A stretch of DNA of 64,000 nt from contig NC_091143.1 in NCBI RefSeq assembly GCF_041381155.1, forward strand, positions 29,513,331-29,577,330. Reading direction: 5' to 3'. This stretch comes from Argopecten irradians (lineage: Eukaryota > Mollusca > Bivalvia > Pectinida > Pectinidae). The notes under the pieces were generated by a model. It saw only the letters and a program-made list of their open reading frames with translations. It searched no databases and had not been told where the DNA came from. The position numbers were made by a program, and so were the translations under genes. Positions 1-12,599 of the stretch are shown here, one piece after another (position 1 is the first letter of the stretch; each line of letters opens with the position of its first letter).

Positions 1-3000
1 ATATCCTTGAATTTTATTTTTTGTCGTTTTGAATAATAAGTTATCTGTTCAAAAACGCATCGTGTGACATGTATATTTTTTTAATAAATCTATTAAAAAC
101 ATTAAAGAGAAATGTGTTATGCTAGTGTGACCATTCATTCGTTCTTCTTCTCATTTGGAAACAGATGTATCATTTTTGTAGAAATAAGCACCCTCCAAAT
201 TTGAAGATAATTATTATTATTTTTTTCCTTGAAAGCGGACTTGATGTAAGTAATACGCTGATAATTTATGCCATTGTGCTCGACGTGCTCGACACGACAT
301 ATCATTAATCTATATTAGTCAAGAATGTCTTAAACAGACTATGAGTATTCAGTTTTACAAAAAATCGTACAGTTATAATCTTAACACGACATGCTTGATG
401 CATGCAAAATAATTATATTGTAGTTGTACGTGAATATGTATGGATACTTTGTCGTTGATAAAAAAGGAAGAGCTGAGAAAAATATGTAAGCTGTCCCACT
501 GTGAGCTGACCTGGAACTACCATAGCATTTTCACTTGAAATTATATTGCTTATATTTCGCATTACAAAACATAATTTGCAATGAAAATATTTTGACATAT
601 GATTTTTAAAAATAAATCATTATCGTTATTTTGTTCAATTATTTGAAAAAGTGAGTTTTTGATGGTTAAATTGAAGATACTAATCAATATATGTTATGAC
701 TTAAGATTTTCTGATAATTAAAGCAAATTATATCGTTTTTCATTTTATTATTACTATGCGAGATAATAGTTATATTTTTCGACTGGACAACTAGAAATCG
801 AATTTTCTAATTTTCATTCATGAAAAAGATAGTAAACTGTTTCAGAAAAGTATTTCTTTTCCCAATTTTGTATTAAAATGAAATATTAACCCAAACATAA
901 TTACACACATGAGTATAATGCAAGCATAGAAAAAAAATCACTGGAAAGGATTTTATTTAATTCAAAAATTCTTTAATATATGATTGAACAAGTACAAAAT
1001 TTGAAAATGTAAAAGTAAGATTTAATCAACGCTGTGTACATTCGAGTTATAACCTGTTTGAAATAGGCCCTGTATGTATGTGTCATTATCTACACCCAGT
1101 ATATATGTGATCAATCAATTTGTCAAATGGAAACAGGGACATAAAACATAACTATCGACCGAGAACATAAAGTCAAAGTGGAAAGGAGATATATTACTTT
1201 TACAGTTTGTCATTGACGATTTCTGGTCACTACCTGTACTACCGAAGCGATACCTAATAATGTATACTCGATTATCCATGCCTTCTAAAATGAATATCAT
1301 TATTATTTTTCGCGAGAGGGGAAATCTATGCAAATATTTATTATATATGTTTTCTTTATACGGGATTTTTGTGTGAGAAATAAAGAAAATTTGACGTTAA
1401 TAAATTCCGCGGACATCTTTGATGTTAAGTTCAATTTTTGAGTAGATTGTTCGTTAGATAGTGTCAGACATGTATAAGAAACGACTGTATTTCTCGTTTT
1501 TGATCCCGCCTAATGTCGAATACTGAATTTTATGAAGTGCTTTCTTCACTGAACCGTGGAGAATATTTTAAGATAATTTGCTTGGATACACGCATGGTAG
1601 CACATTATTAATAGGCAAGCATGAGGAATTATCCCTTTCAGCTGAATTTGTGCTATTTGGTTTGAATGTATGATATGATTAACACATACGGTTTCAACAC
1701 CCTAAGTATTATTACTATCTAACTGAAATCTCTCGAATCAACGAAGCAAACGCATCATTGATTTTTTAATTTGCATACGAAAATACTAAAAATTCAGACG
1801 AATGTCTTTGTCTGTTGTATATAAATTTCTTTTTTTATTACAAAATAATTTAACTGTGTAAAGCAATTTTTGTGATGTGATATGTTTTATCATCAGTTTA
1901 TTATAAATTGAAAATTCAATGGAAAATTACAGCACAAACGTAAATCATTTTTTTAAATATATTGCATAAAAAGATATACGGAGTTGTAATAGCATTTGAA
2001 TATATAATGACCTATATCAAGTGAAAAAAATGTTCATGCCTTCACGACTATGTTTGAAGTCAGGCATAATGTATCGCATTATGGCGATAAAACATGATCT
2101 ATCATATTCGTGTAATTTTGACGTCCATTATGTATTAAAGAATGAGGATTATTACAATAATTGGTGTTCTAAAATATTAATCAACTCATCTATCATAAGA
2201 TTTTGCATTATTGAAGAAACCATCAAAAGTTCAAAGACTCATTTTGATATTCTTAAATCTTTTTTTTTCATTTTAAATAAATTAAGTCTCATTTTAGTTC
2301 AGGCTCACAGTTTGTACTTCAAGACTTTATAGTGTTAAGTAGTAATTAAATAGTTTACGTAAAATATTTTTTGTAATTTTTCGATATGAAAATCCTACTT
2401 GAAATTCCCATTATTGCTATATTGACCATAATCTATGCGCGCTATTCTTTATTTGATCATATTTTTTTTATTAATTTCAATATAGTGTACTAAATGTCTT
2501 TTTCTCTAAAAGAAACTCTAGAAATCTTATCCAATTTGAAGATGTAAATTTCACAGATAAAATACAAAAGAAATTTACATTCCACCTGTCATAGAAAGAA
2601 ATATCTTCTTTTTTTCTCCTCTGGGCTCAGAAACTTATCATAATCATGTAAATACATTCTTATATAATTTGTTCGAAATGTGTCCAGTTAATGACGTTGA
2701 CCTTGATGTCTTCTGACCATGGGATGTCCGGAGGCGGATATGTTCGGTCATTATCGGGTGATCCGAAATAGAAGTCGTCGTGTATTTAAACGCATATCTA
2801 GACTGATCATCATGCATTTTGACTAGCTAACCGGAGCTACATCAGATTTGATAGAGACACACCCACAAATATATCTACTGAAAAATATTCATTGGTAAAT
2901 GGAATGGAATATTTTCGGAAATTCTGGATCAGATTTATAATGATTAGAAATATTATAAGCATTAAATATATCGTAAGGATATTGTTCTTCCATAGAAAGT

Positions 3001-5938
3001 GGAGAACTAGTTAGATACAGCGTGGATTCAATGATGTTTGATAACTGAGGCATGTGAAGTAGTGGATAATGGAGCAGAGTACGATGTAGGTAAATACTGA
3101 CTAAAATTGTGCACGTTTATAAACTGCTCATATCAAATATATTTACATAACAAACGAATGGTACCAATTAGATTTTATGAACTGTTTCTAAAACTAAATG
3201 CATCATTAGAATTAGAAGTGTTGATATTGTCAGTGTGGTTATTATGTTCACATATTTACCTCATCTGTGGAGTCAGTTTCTGGAATCCACATCTGCTCTT
3301 TTGTAGGATATTTTCCATCTAAACTACACTCATATATCCCTCAATGACTTGAGAGAAATACCATGAGTACGCAGTAGACGACACCATTTTGGATTACACA
3401 GCAGCTGAGCATGCCTGGTTGAGTCTATCCGGCTATGTTACGTGCATAGGGAGGAAGGAAGAATCTCTGTTTGGCGGCACCCTCATATTGAAGAGTGTTG
3501 AACAATCCATGCGAGACTATCGCACTACATGGCCTTCCTCCGACACATAGCTTGAGTGTAAATACAGGCTTTAACCGGGTACTCCACTATCAAACCAGGG
3601 TACGTTCGCCATAGTGCGTACTCGGTTTATTTGGGATTAAATTAAGCATGTATGTAGTTGAAAACATATACAAAGTCCAATCCCTCCCAGTTCATCGATT
3701 TGCCAGTACAAGCTGATGTCATGTTGTGTTTTATAGACGGATAGCTATCTCGCGGCTTATGTCCTTCTTGCTTCAGACTCCTTTCTTCTTTTTTCCCTTC
3801 ACTTTTTTTTCTTAAACATATTTCCCATTAGAAAAATTCTCTTTGATTATGAAGTGAGACGGTGAACGCGATCAACCATCCACTGTGCGGGGCCAGCAGA
3901 CTAGAGGGAAATACTTTATACAGTGTAATAAAGCGGTGTCACCTCCCACCTACACACATGCCTTATGTCGCAGAAAACAACGCACTGTTCTTTTTCTAAT
4001 GCCACATTTTTTCGTACGTCACTCTCGCTTCTTTTGTTTTAAATGCCAATATCTCAAAATTACTTTTCGGTAAATGATGCCAAAACTGAAGAAAAAACAT
4101 TATTGAAGAAATTTCAGGAAATAATTATCCTGTGTTCTAAATTTTCTGTGTTCTAAACTTAATCATCAAGTTGTTGTGTCAATTAATCTGTTGATATATG
4201 ATCTTGAAAGTGAAATAATATACGATAAACGTTTTATATTAATTAACCATAAGGGAATAATTTCCAATCAGTGCGCCCAGATTTATGTACATCTATCGTT
4301 CCTCCTTCTATGGTTGTAAAAAGACATAATGATTTTCATACGAGAGTAAAATTTGATGTATGCATGTAACCTTCAAACAATTCTTTAATCTTAAACATAA
4401 CTGTTGAAATCATTGAAGCGTGACAGTGCGTTGGGCGATGCTGTCGTGCTCGCCTTTACATTAATAAGTGCTGTATAACTCTCATATGGCAAATGTTTCA
4501 ATCAAACTTTTAAACTTGTAAATAACTTACCTGGATCAGTTCCGAGCTCCTATCGGAAAGCATTGTCAGTTTAGTAAATAATTTATATCATTATTATCTC
4601 TATTTTATAACATAATTTTAATGAATAACAAATTCAATACAATTGTCTATAGGAGTAACAATTATTGCATATAAAACAAGCTGGGTGGATGAATTAAAGA
4701 GTTTTCATTCTATATATTCATATAAAACATGTGATTTCATTTTCTTGGATTTCACGGAGATTGTATAATGTGCATTCGATAAGTCAGAGACGATGGATGA
4801 CGATTTTTTTTAAGTCGTTAAGTTGACTAATAATTGTACTTTATATAGGAATGTTGAATTTTAGAAGAATCCTTTATGACTTGGTAACAATATTGAATAT
4901 AACCCATTTATCAGTGATTTACCTAGTAAGAATTTTAACTGCTTTTGTTATAAACATATTCGAGGCATTACACATCCAAAGCAGCATTTTCCTAAAATAT
5001 TTTATATTCTTTATGACTTTTCTCTCGGGTGCCATGCTTTATGTCTTAAAAGTACAAATCAATCTATATTTTCATTGCTTTCTAATGAATAAAATTATAT
5101 TCTTCATATTACTAGTTTGAACTAGTTGAATAATGTTGATGTATATAATCTTTTCAAACTGTATAGCGCTTTGCATTTGCGGGTCTATATTCCGTTGTTT
5201 CCGGACATATTCGTGGGGTTAAGTTTCGCGGTACACCGATTTAGTTTTATTATTGGATAGTGATATGTGTACACGTGTTGCAAAACTAAAATGCAAAATT
5301 TATTTTGTACCGAGAAGAAAAAAACAAAAGGCACAATCCATAAGTATAGCATTACTAAAATAAGACATACTTTCATTATCAAACTTAAACTAAAAGTTCT
5401 ACCCTATTTACTTGAATTTCCAAGAATAATGACAGAAACATACGGTTATTTCACAAACTCAGTAGGCGTAATTTATCTAATAAGATTATGTACATAAAAT
5501 ATTTCACATTCTTAAATAAACATAAATGCACACTGGACAGATCAGAATTTTTTAAAATGTAATGATTTTTTTTTGTCAAATAGCCAATAGACTTAAAATA
5601 TGCATGATTCTGAATTGCATGATAGCATATTGTTCTTCTTACAAATGGTAAATGACATCCCTTTCAGTCGCACCAGATATATGGCTTTACTATTTTCTAT
5701 AATTTTTAAAATAGAGCATTGAAAAGACAATAAGCACCTCAAGCACATAAAACACAAAATATTTAGATGGCATGAGGCCCAATTTAAATAAGTGATATAA
5801 TATTAAAATGATATATTTCAAAACTCTTTACTATCTCATATTTCTAAATAAAGCACTGGTATCACTAAAACGTGCATACAGCATTTAATCTGGAACGAAC
5901 ATATGTAGATAATGTTATGAAAATAATGGAAGTAATGA

Positions 5939-6128
5939 ACGTACGACGTGATACCCGATAACGTTTATGTGGGACTATTGCTTCTCTTGGTGATGGAATG
6001 ACGTCAAAAGATGATACCCCGCGCTAACGTCATTTCAGTGGGAAGAATACAAAAAAATACGTTCCATCACCACTAAAGATACGACTCCCGCACAAACTTT
6101 AGCAGTATCGCGTGGTACGTGAATTATT
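5939..6128 (+). mobile_element. MITE-like element, 'ACCCGATAACGTTT' family, copy 1
   Basis: Imperfect terminal inverted repeats: the left end reads 'gtgatacccgataacgttt' and the right end reads, reversed, as a similar motif ('cgcgtggtacgtgaat'). Both inner flanks carry 'gtgatggaa' / 'ttccatcac' motifs. The same layout is seen at 43,918-44,123 and 53,560-53,757. About 190 bp, no coding capacity. It is a non-autonomous inverted-repeat element; the superfamily cannot be assigned without a target-site alignment. Confidence 0.6.
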
Positions 6129-7004
6129 CCCATTGTAAGCCACTTTTGAAAATATTGTAATGGTACTGAAATGTTCAGTAATCTAAAGGTGATGAATGAT
6201 ATAACATTTTAGTGGTGAGACACACGGCAACTGTGATCCTTATATATACTGAACAGATGAAAATGAAGATGAATAAATCCATTCATCGTATAAATTGATA
6301 ACCACTAAAACAGTACGTTATTCTGATATATTTGCCCAAATGTTAAAGCGACAATGTGGCTTCTCTCTGGCCTTCTTTTAAAAAAATACCACTTTTGATT
6401 CATTAGACTCATATTTTTTCTAGGATTTCAACATCGGCTACCCCTACTCCTTAACTTTGAGTTACAAAATGCATCATTTTCAGCCATTTTTGCCAAATTT
6501 AACCCGCTATAGAAAAAGTTCTGGTATTAAACTTTAAATTTGTTAAATTTTCTAAATCAGGCAGAAAAATGGGGGTCCGTGTGCTCACTGTTTGCCCCAT
6601 TTGAATATTTGTAATTTTTCAATATTTTGAAAGTGAAATATGAAATATATTACCAAGATCCTAGTAAAAATTTACAGCAAAAAATAGCTCGATACAGTTA
6701 AAAATGCTGGCGCAGTGATGATTTAAGTAAGATCAATTTCCGTAAAAAATGGTAAAACTGTGGCTGTACTCAAAGTGAAAAAAGCAACCATTTCAAATAG
6801 GCTATTTCTTAAAATCCCTGTATAAAAAATCTACTAAAAATAGAAAGGTAATTTTTAGACAAAACTTACAACTGTCAACTTTCTATAGATATTGATAGAT
6901 TGTATTTGAAAATCTCATAAATTCTTTGATCTTTGTCGTAACGAGACTTCAACGGGACTGAAACCTCAGAAGAATCAAGCCTAAGCAATGGTGCCACAAT
7001 TGTT

Positions 7005-7365
7005 TTTAACTTCATCGGGGTATGAAAGAAATTTGGTTTACAATTTGTGTGAATCCGCACTGCAAAAAAAAAAAATCATTATTCCATAAACGTACTATTC
7101 CATTGGTTTTACAGATTATTTTTTTATAAATCAATACGTAGTTGTCTTGTGACGTGACATTATGATAACGTCATGTTTTTGCGCCATTTCACGGATTTTT
7201 TTCTTCATTTAAGCATTGATGTTACTATTTTTAACTTCATAGGGGTATGAAAGAAATTTTGTTCGCAAACTGTGTGAATCCTACAAAAGTTTGCAAACAA
7301 AATTTATTTCATAACCCTATGAAGTTAAAAAATAGTTACATCAATGCTTATAATTAATTTTGCAG
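7005..7365. repeat. Dispersed inverted repeat around 'aacttcat.ggggtatgaaag'
   Basis: The motif 'aacttcataggggtatgaaa' at about 7,230 is followed by its near-complement at about 7,300-7,330 (ending 'accctatgaagttaaaa'), forming a foldback. A further copy of the arm lies at about 7,008-7,065, and a reverse copy lies at about 51,490-51,545 in another intron. This is a small dispersed inverted-repeat family; no protein is encoded. Confidence 0.5.
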
Positions 7366-8587
7366 ACTACTTGATCACATAAAGTACATTTAAACATACG
7401 ATTCTTTCGATTTTTCAATGATTTTTTTTCTAAATCAATATGCAACGTCGACGTTTATATTTTGACGTCATGATTACGTCGGATTTTCGCGCCATTCTCG
7501 GATTTTATCTTCATAGTAAATGAAGAAAAAGAATCTGCCAATCGGAGAGTTGGATTTACTATGACAACAAATAAAAAAATAATTATAGCAGTATGAAGAA
7601 AAAGTATCTAAACAATTCTAAATTTTAATCATATTTGAATGCATGATCATTTCGAAAGCACAAAGCATTGAAATTATTTATGAATGTGTATTACGTTACT
7701 TGTATTTCAATAACATAAAAGAGTTGCTTGATTTCCAGTATGGACATAGCACAAATCATGAACATGACTACGAAGGGGAATAACCGCTGCTAACGAGAAT
7801 ACACAGACTGGACATTTAGAGTTATACCGCTTCCATTGTCTTTGTTTGTTCAATGTATGCTGTTATGGTTTTGCTATTCCTTATCGACAATTGGTCGCGA
7901 CAATTGGTCGATTGCTTTTCACTAACACATCCAATCTATATGAGTCTATACTAACTACTCTTTGTTTGGCATTAGAGGGCGAGAACTTTTGTAATGTGTA
8001 ATTTTTTAATCACTTTGTCAATGACATATTGCTTAATAAAACATCTTTTCATACACATGACTATCCAAAAAACTTACTTTTGCCTAAATAAAAATGACTT
8101 TTTATGTGCCTGGCTTTTTGCCATTGTCGAACTGTCTCTGTCATTTTAATGTTAATGACATCTGTTTTGGAGACGTCTTTCGTAAAAAAAATAAACGAAA
8201 ATACATAAATTAAAAACGAATTCAAAATACATAAATAAAAAAACGTTACTTGATTGTAGCCATGGAATGCCCGAAAGGAACAGTAACTATCAACCTTTAT
8301 AAGCTTAGATAAATAAATAATGCCCAAATTAAAGTTACAGCTATAATCACCAGATATCAGAGACATTACATGTGTTCAGGGTCAAATATCACTAATCATC
8401 ACTATCACAAAATTGTACAAAAGATACACAAGTACATGTAATTGACAATATTACAGGAAATTATGACTTCATCATTAAGAAAGGAAATCAAGCCATATAT
8501 GTAATTGAGATAATGGAATGACAATATAGTTAGACATTTTATACCGCTACGATTTGTAATTTCCCTAGGAGGACGTAAAATAAACAA

Positions 8588-8818
8588 TTACTCGAGTAGA
8601 TTTTTGGCTTTTTCTTTAAAATTCTCAATTTCACCATTTTTCATTTCATCCTGTCTCTCTTTCGTTTTCTCTATCGGGCCCGTTAGACCTTTGACACTCA
8701 TTTTGAACCTTTTTGAGTTTTTCCAGTGCATCATCACGCTCCTTCTCCGCCTGAACACGACGTTCTCTCTCGGCGTCAACTTTTCCTTGGATGTCTTTCC
8801 TTACACAGGTATTTACAG
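8588..8818 (-). CDS. Hv1 paralog, C-terminal coiled-coil exon
   Basis: The acceptor 'tattgcag' precedes 8,818. Joined to the S3-S4 exon, the frame gives 'VNTCVRKDIQGKVDAERERR' and then a heptad-rich, highly charged stretch ('ALEKLKKVQNE'), the expected cytosolic dimerisation helix. That frame stops at 8,646-8,648 after a low-complexity tail. A second frame, ending at a stop at 8,588-8,590, also reads as helix ('EIENFKEKAKNLLE'). The reading frame therefore seems to change near 8,665-8,705. An indel or a missed splice could explain this; the only GT..AG pair I see there would make an 18-nt intron, which is too short. Confidence 0.75.
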
Positions 8819-11800
8819 CTGCAATACATACAAAAATAATATTAATAAATCTGTTTTCGTATGATAAAACACAGTCGATATCATAGGTACCTTCCTATCA
8901 TCATGTTGTCATACTCTATGGGAAATTCGGTCAAAAAGAAGCAAGCTATACCATTGGTTATTAATGGGATGTGCTAGGTATTGTGAAACAACAAAAAGTG
9001 ATATGTTGCGTGAATCTTGTTTTTCATGTTTTGTTAGTAGCTGATTCCGCCATATTTGATTCATGGGTTTGTTTGTGTGTTTGATTGACAGCAAGGACCA
9101 TTTAAGGACATCCTCACATAAGCAGTGAGCTGCGTGTGTGCCTTTTTTGGGAGGCTGTGATATATTAGTGTATCTTCCCAACTGACTTTTTTTATTAACG
9201 TCTCCCTTGGCACTAACTGCTGTTGACCTTCAGTTGAGTGCTTGCTCCTGTTGCGGAAGGCCCTGGGTTCTGTCCCCTAGCCGAAACACACCGCTGTTTT
9301 GCGAAGCATAACGAACGGCTATATATCAAACTAAATCTAGCGTAGTTTCCTTGGGTGCTAAGGGGGATAACTCCCACTTAACGTAAATACTCCCATATTG
9401 ACATTTTTTTCGCTATATTTCATATTATTGTTTGTTATGGAAGATCATCGTCGTCAATTTTTGTTTATATAGTGATCACTATATAGTACATTGATATATC
9501 GTTCGATAAAGTAATGCAAATCCATACTTTAAATTTTAAATTCAAAATGTATAATTATTATGTGACAAATTCAAAAACATGCATGTTGAGATAAAAACGT
9601 TTCATCTGTTTTCTGTCAAATAATTTGCAGATTCCTTTGTATATCAGACAAGACAACATTTCTATGGGAACTGGGGCTATCGTTTTGTATACCTACGGTT
9701 GGGATAGACGGCTGCAAAAGCTTTTACTTGTATTGTAAGCTTTAAGCTAACGTGTTCAGTACTCACAAACTATCAGTTTAAAGAATCGCCACAGACGGAG
9801 TAGTATCATCAATATAACAGCGTCCCTCACGATATCGTCCACGTGTGCTACAGACAGAGATATATCCAACACAAAAGATATCAACACAACGGCGCCGTCA
9901 AACACCTATAACGGAATAACATATAATCTTGGTCAAATTTTACTTCTGATTTTCTATGGAATTTACAACTGGCCTTAAAAATTTGTATGTAAAACAATTA
10001 AAACGTGGGAAAAGGAAGTAATTTCAACAATGTAGACAAAAACATTGTCAAATTTTCGAGGCGATCTGCCCCTTTATCAATACACACAAAACGAACACGA
10101 TTACATAATATGATACGAACAGTTATTTAACAGCTCAATGGGGCGTAATTAACCCTTCGGCAGGTGACAGCCGAAGGCCGGATCTACCAAAATGTAGCCA
10201 TGCTGTTCGGTAGAACGCTAGAATACGTGCGGTGACTAGAAAGCGTGCCACATGCGAGTCAAATGTGTGGCGAAATTTATATCAAGTGCATGTTCATATG
10301 TAAACAATTAAAACCAAATAGAATTTTGTAAGCATTTGTGTATACTTCTGTCACTTTTAACTTAAAATATTATGTTTCATTATGTTTAAAATCTGGTACA
10401 AAAAAATAATTTACAATTGACCTGAATATTTCGGATTTAAACCAATAAAACAAAAAAGCATTTTATAAGCATTGCTTGTATACTTCTTTCGGTTTCAACT
10501 TTAAATGTATTTTTTCAGTATGTCCAAAGTCTGTTACAACTATTCTGTATTTGCATATTACAGAGTTACCTGTCCTTGCAGGTAGGTATAGTTTATTACG
10601 TCATGTATTGGTGAGTTTTAACATCACATTTTTTCTGAGAAAACGACACATAGTGTACTCAATATCTCCCAGGGTTCATTGCGGCACTTGCATTCAAATA
10701 TGGTGACCGCAATGGACCCCGGGAGAGATAGATTTTGTACTCACAAAATAATGATGCTAACCGATATTTTTAATTCATAGACCACGGTCTTCGCATAGAA
10801 GAGATATGACAATAGTAACACAATATCATGATAAGAAAGGCAGTGAGAAGTTGTATAAGGTACCATATTTATTTGTTCTGAACTATCGGTTAAACTTACA
10901 ATCTTACAGCAAACAGAATGGCGTAGAATTGTACTTAAAATATTGTTTTTGCAAGGTTGATTAAGCCATTGAAATATATAATGAAATCATGAAAAAAAGA
11001 GGATATTCTTTAAAGTTTTGATAGTATAATCTAAATCCATATCAATATGTCGTAAATGTATTGAATTAAATTGATTTAAATAAGATTTATCACCTTGATA
11101 TCGATCGCTGACTTTCGGATCGTTTAATGCATTAATTTCATCATACAAACCTCCAATTTGTTCTTGAAAAATGCAGATCCATCAGCAATAATTTTAAGTG
11201 TTATCTGTAATGATAATAGAAAACGTTCCGTCATTTACATACATCACCTAACCTACGCATTTGACGTGATAGTTTAATTATTAGCAACTTTCATACCTCA
11301 ATTAAACGTCAGAAGAACATTACCTTTACATACTATTTTGTCAAGAAGATTAATTCATGAAATCATAGAAAAATGTAAAATTCAAGCAAATATTGTTTGA
11401 AAAAATTCTGAAAAATTCTTTTATTTTTTAAAATTTTTAATCATTGTCAACAGTAATTTCTTTTCATAAAAAAACTAGATTTCCAAGAGGATTTTTCTAC
11501 CAACAGTTAGGAAGAGACACCACTGCTGATTCACTAAGTCATCGAGAGAGACCCGAAACAGGTGTTTTTGGTGTTCCTATCGGACTAAGGAAGTCTTCGT
11601 TAACACAAAATACCGCGGATGTACGAAGGAACCACTCACCTCTATCACGAATATTGACAGTATGGCGAGACCGGTATAGTGAAGGCCATGTTCTACCTTT
11701 TCTTTCTTTGAGGGCACTGACACTGAAACAGACGTTTTGCACTTATGAACTGGCTAATTATATCTGTTATTTAAAAAAAAAACTTAGATGGCAGTAAAAT

Positions 11801-12599
11801 GATAGCTTTATTATTAAATTCTAAATATCGAAATACACAACCTTTGAAAAATGATTTCGTTGAAATGTCACGTTTGAGATTCTGGATGTGATTAAACTAA
11901 TAATAAGTCTAAATACCTCGTCTGAACATTATTCCTCGTATGTGACCCTCAACGAAGTTAAAATAAGGGTATACCTTAATTTCTTACATGCCTACCGGTG
12001 TAATACTGACTGGTCTCATGTTACACACTCATGTCGCCTGAGGTTGTGTTATATGGCTGCCCATGTAATAAAGCTTCGTGACGTCACGGCTTCAACAAAA
12101 TTACTATTTCCTCGGTAAAATTTGATTTTTTTTTCAGAACGTAGACTGGTTTTACCATAAAAGATGCAAACAACGGAATATGCGTAATTTTGCATGGTAT
12201 GGATAATTGATTTGCAGTCGAGGTTTTCTTCGAACTTATTTCAAAATAGCAGGATATTATAGTTGTAAAATAAAAAGGTCAAGATATGAACGCAAAATAC
12301 TCCTTCATTTGTTGATGTGAAAGATAGGGATATTCTACCCACGGGATCACAAAATGTTGTAAAACCCTCGGCAAGCTTTGGAATATCCATATCCTTCATA
12401 TCCACACATGAAAGAGTCTTGTAGTATTATATATATGGCGTTGCGTTCGCGGTAATTAATGTCATAGTGACTACCTGGTATAACGTCAAGGTCCACCAAC
12501 AGAAGAAACAAAACTAAGATGGCGTCGATCAGGAGCAGACACATCGAAACAGCATGGACCACCTTATGGTGCATAAAGGTTCCCAGCAGTTCTCTTGTA
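8588..12599 (-). CDS. Voltage-gated proton channel paralog (Hv1 family), five exons found
   Basis: Hv1 channels are four-helix voltage sensors that pass protons across the plasma or organelle membrane and pair through a C-terminal coiled coil. Five minus-strand exons are visible: S1 (12,475-12,599), end of the S1-S2 loop plus S2 (11,640-11,722), S2-S3 linker (11,151-11,204), S3-S4 (9,767-9,905) and coiled coil (from 8,818). Lengths of 125, 54 and 139 nt and the intron phases match the plus-strand Hv1 gene at 35,625-47,775. S1 keeps the selectivity-filter Asp ('LLLIDAIL'), S2 keeps the His ('LHY') and Glu. S4 reads 'LRLWRFFKLIV', so the third Arg is Lys and the usual Asn is Val. The S1-S2 loop is only about a dozen residues. 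The first coding exon, which should end in phase 2, was not found upstream of 12,599. Confidence 0.88.
9056..9300 (+). repeat. Degraded SINE pieces
   Basis: Two fragments lie together: a reverse 3'-tail remnant (about 9,060-9,130, 'aaggaccatttaaggacatcctc') and a forward head containing 'gccctgggttctgtcccc', which resembles a tRNA B box and matches the head of the longer SINE family here (compare 27,145-27,650 in reverse). The pieces are old or rearranged. Confidence 0.5.
9767..9905 (-). CDS. Hv1 paralog, S3-S4 exon
   Basis: 139 nt between acceptor 'gttatag' and donor 'gtgagt'. It encodes 'VFDGAVVLISFVLDISLSVA' followed by the S3-S4 loop and 'LLRLWRFFKLIV'. Both S3 acids are present (FD and LD). 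In S4 the first two gating Arg are kept with i+3 spacing, the third is Lys, and the position of human Asn214 is Val. The loop holds one His near the place of human His193. Confidence 0.88.
10541..10775 (+). mobile_element. 'TTTGCATATTACAGAGTTA' MITE, copy 1, interrupted by a foldback element
   Basis: The left end ('tttgcatattacagagttac', then 'ggtaggtat') matches the ends of copies at 20,612, 43,178, 53,190 and 60,302. The inner part 'gagaaaacgac' runs into an unrelated palindromic insert at about 10,663-10,730 and then resumes with 'ctcacaaaataatga', which also follows that point in the copy at 53,190. The right TIR is eroded. Confidence 0.6.
10663..10730. mobile_element. Small foldback element nested in a MITE, 8-bp flanking repeat
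   Basis: The ends 'tctcccagggttcattgcgg' and 'ccgcaatggacc..gggaga' are inverted copies of each other. The 8-mer 'tgtactca' occurs on both outer sides (about 10,655 and 10,738), consistent with an 8-bp target-site duplication inside the host MITE. A second copy with a longer centre lies at 27,825-27,901. Confidence 0.55.
11151..11204 (-). CDS. Hv1 paralog, S2-S3 linker exon
   Basis: 54 nt, acceptor 'tcattacag', donor 'gtttgt'. It encodes 'ITLKIIADGSAFFKNKLE', which aligns with '[18 protein letters not shown]' of the other Hv1 gene. The Lys in 'LKI' matches the conserved basic residue at the inner end of S2. Confidence 0.85.
11640..11722 (-). CDS. Hv1 paralog, S2 exon with very short extracellular loop
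   Basis: 83 nt, acceptor 'ctgtttcag', donor 'gtgagt'. It encodes a short basic-acidic stretch ('VSVPSKKEKVEHG') and then S2 'LHYTGLAILSIFVIE'. The equivalent exon in the other gene is 308 nt and carries about 80 extracellular residues. The His in 'LHY' sits 13 residues before the S2 Glu, as with human H140 and E153. Confidence 0.87.
11985..12425 (-). mobile_element. About 440-bp dispersed element (copy in reverse orientation)
   Basis: The sequence matches, in reverse, much of 54,870-55,415: shared segments include the 'gatatgaaggatatgg' end, the phrase 'gtgacgtcac', 'aaaccagtc'-like internal runs, and the 'actcatgtcgcctgagg' end. It lies in the Hv1 paralog intron, ending about 50 bp below the S1 exon donor. 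No protein is evident, so it is probably a non-autonomous DNA element. Confidence 0.6.
12475..12599 (-). CDS. Hv1 paralog, S1 exon
   Basis: 125 nt, acceptor 'tctgttgcag', donor 'gtagtc'. It encodes 'STRELLGTFMHHKVV' and then S1 'SMCLLLIDAILVLFLLLVDL'. The Asp in 'LLLID' is at the position of human Asp112, the proton-selectivity residue. The start phase fits a preceding exon ending in two bases of a Ser codon, as in the other gene. Confidence 0.87.

Larger units (their letters stand above)
1..8587. other. AT-rich intergenic stretch with no supported gene
   Basis: I see no exon here that I can assign to a family. The stretch is AT-rich and holds short open frames without recognisable protein character. 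It carries a MITE copy near 5,939-6,128 and inverted-repeat fragments near 7,000-7,360, listed separately. A somewhat GC-richer block at about 2,690-2,840 has an open frame on the minus strand but no splice context or family resemblance that I can defend. The downstream 3' region of the minus-strand Hv1 paralog probably lies just below 8,588. Confidence 0.5.

Noticed and set aside
2690-2840. GC-richer block with an open minus-strand frame
   Set aside because: No convincing splice sites or similarity; could be an untranslated exon or a regulatory region, but nothing supports a call.
11444-11797. 117-codon plus-strand open frame
   Set aside because: It runs antisense over the Hv1 paralog S2 exon and has no family resemblance.
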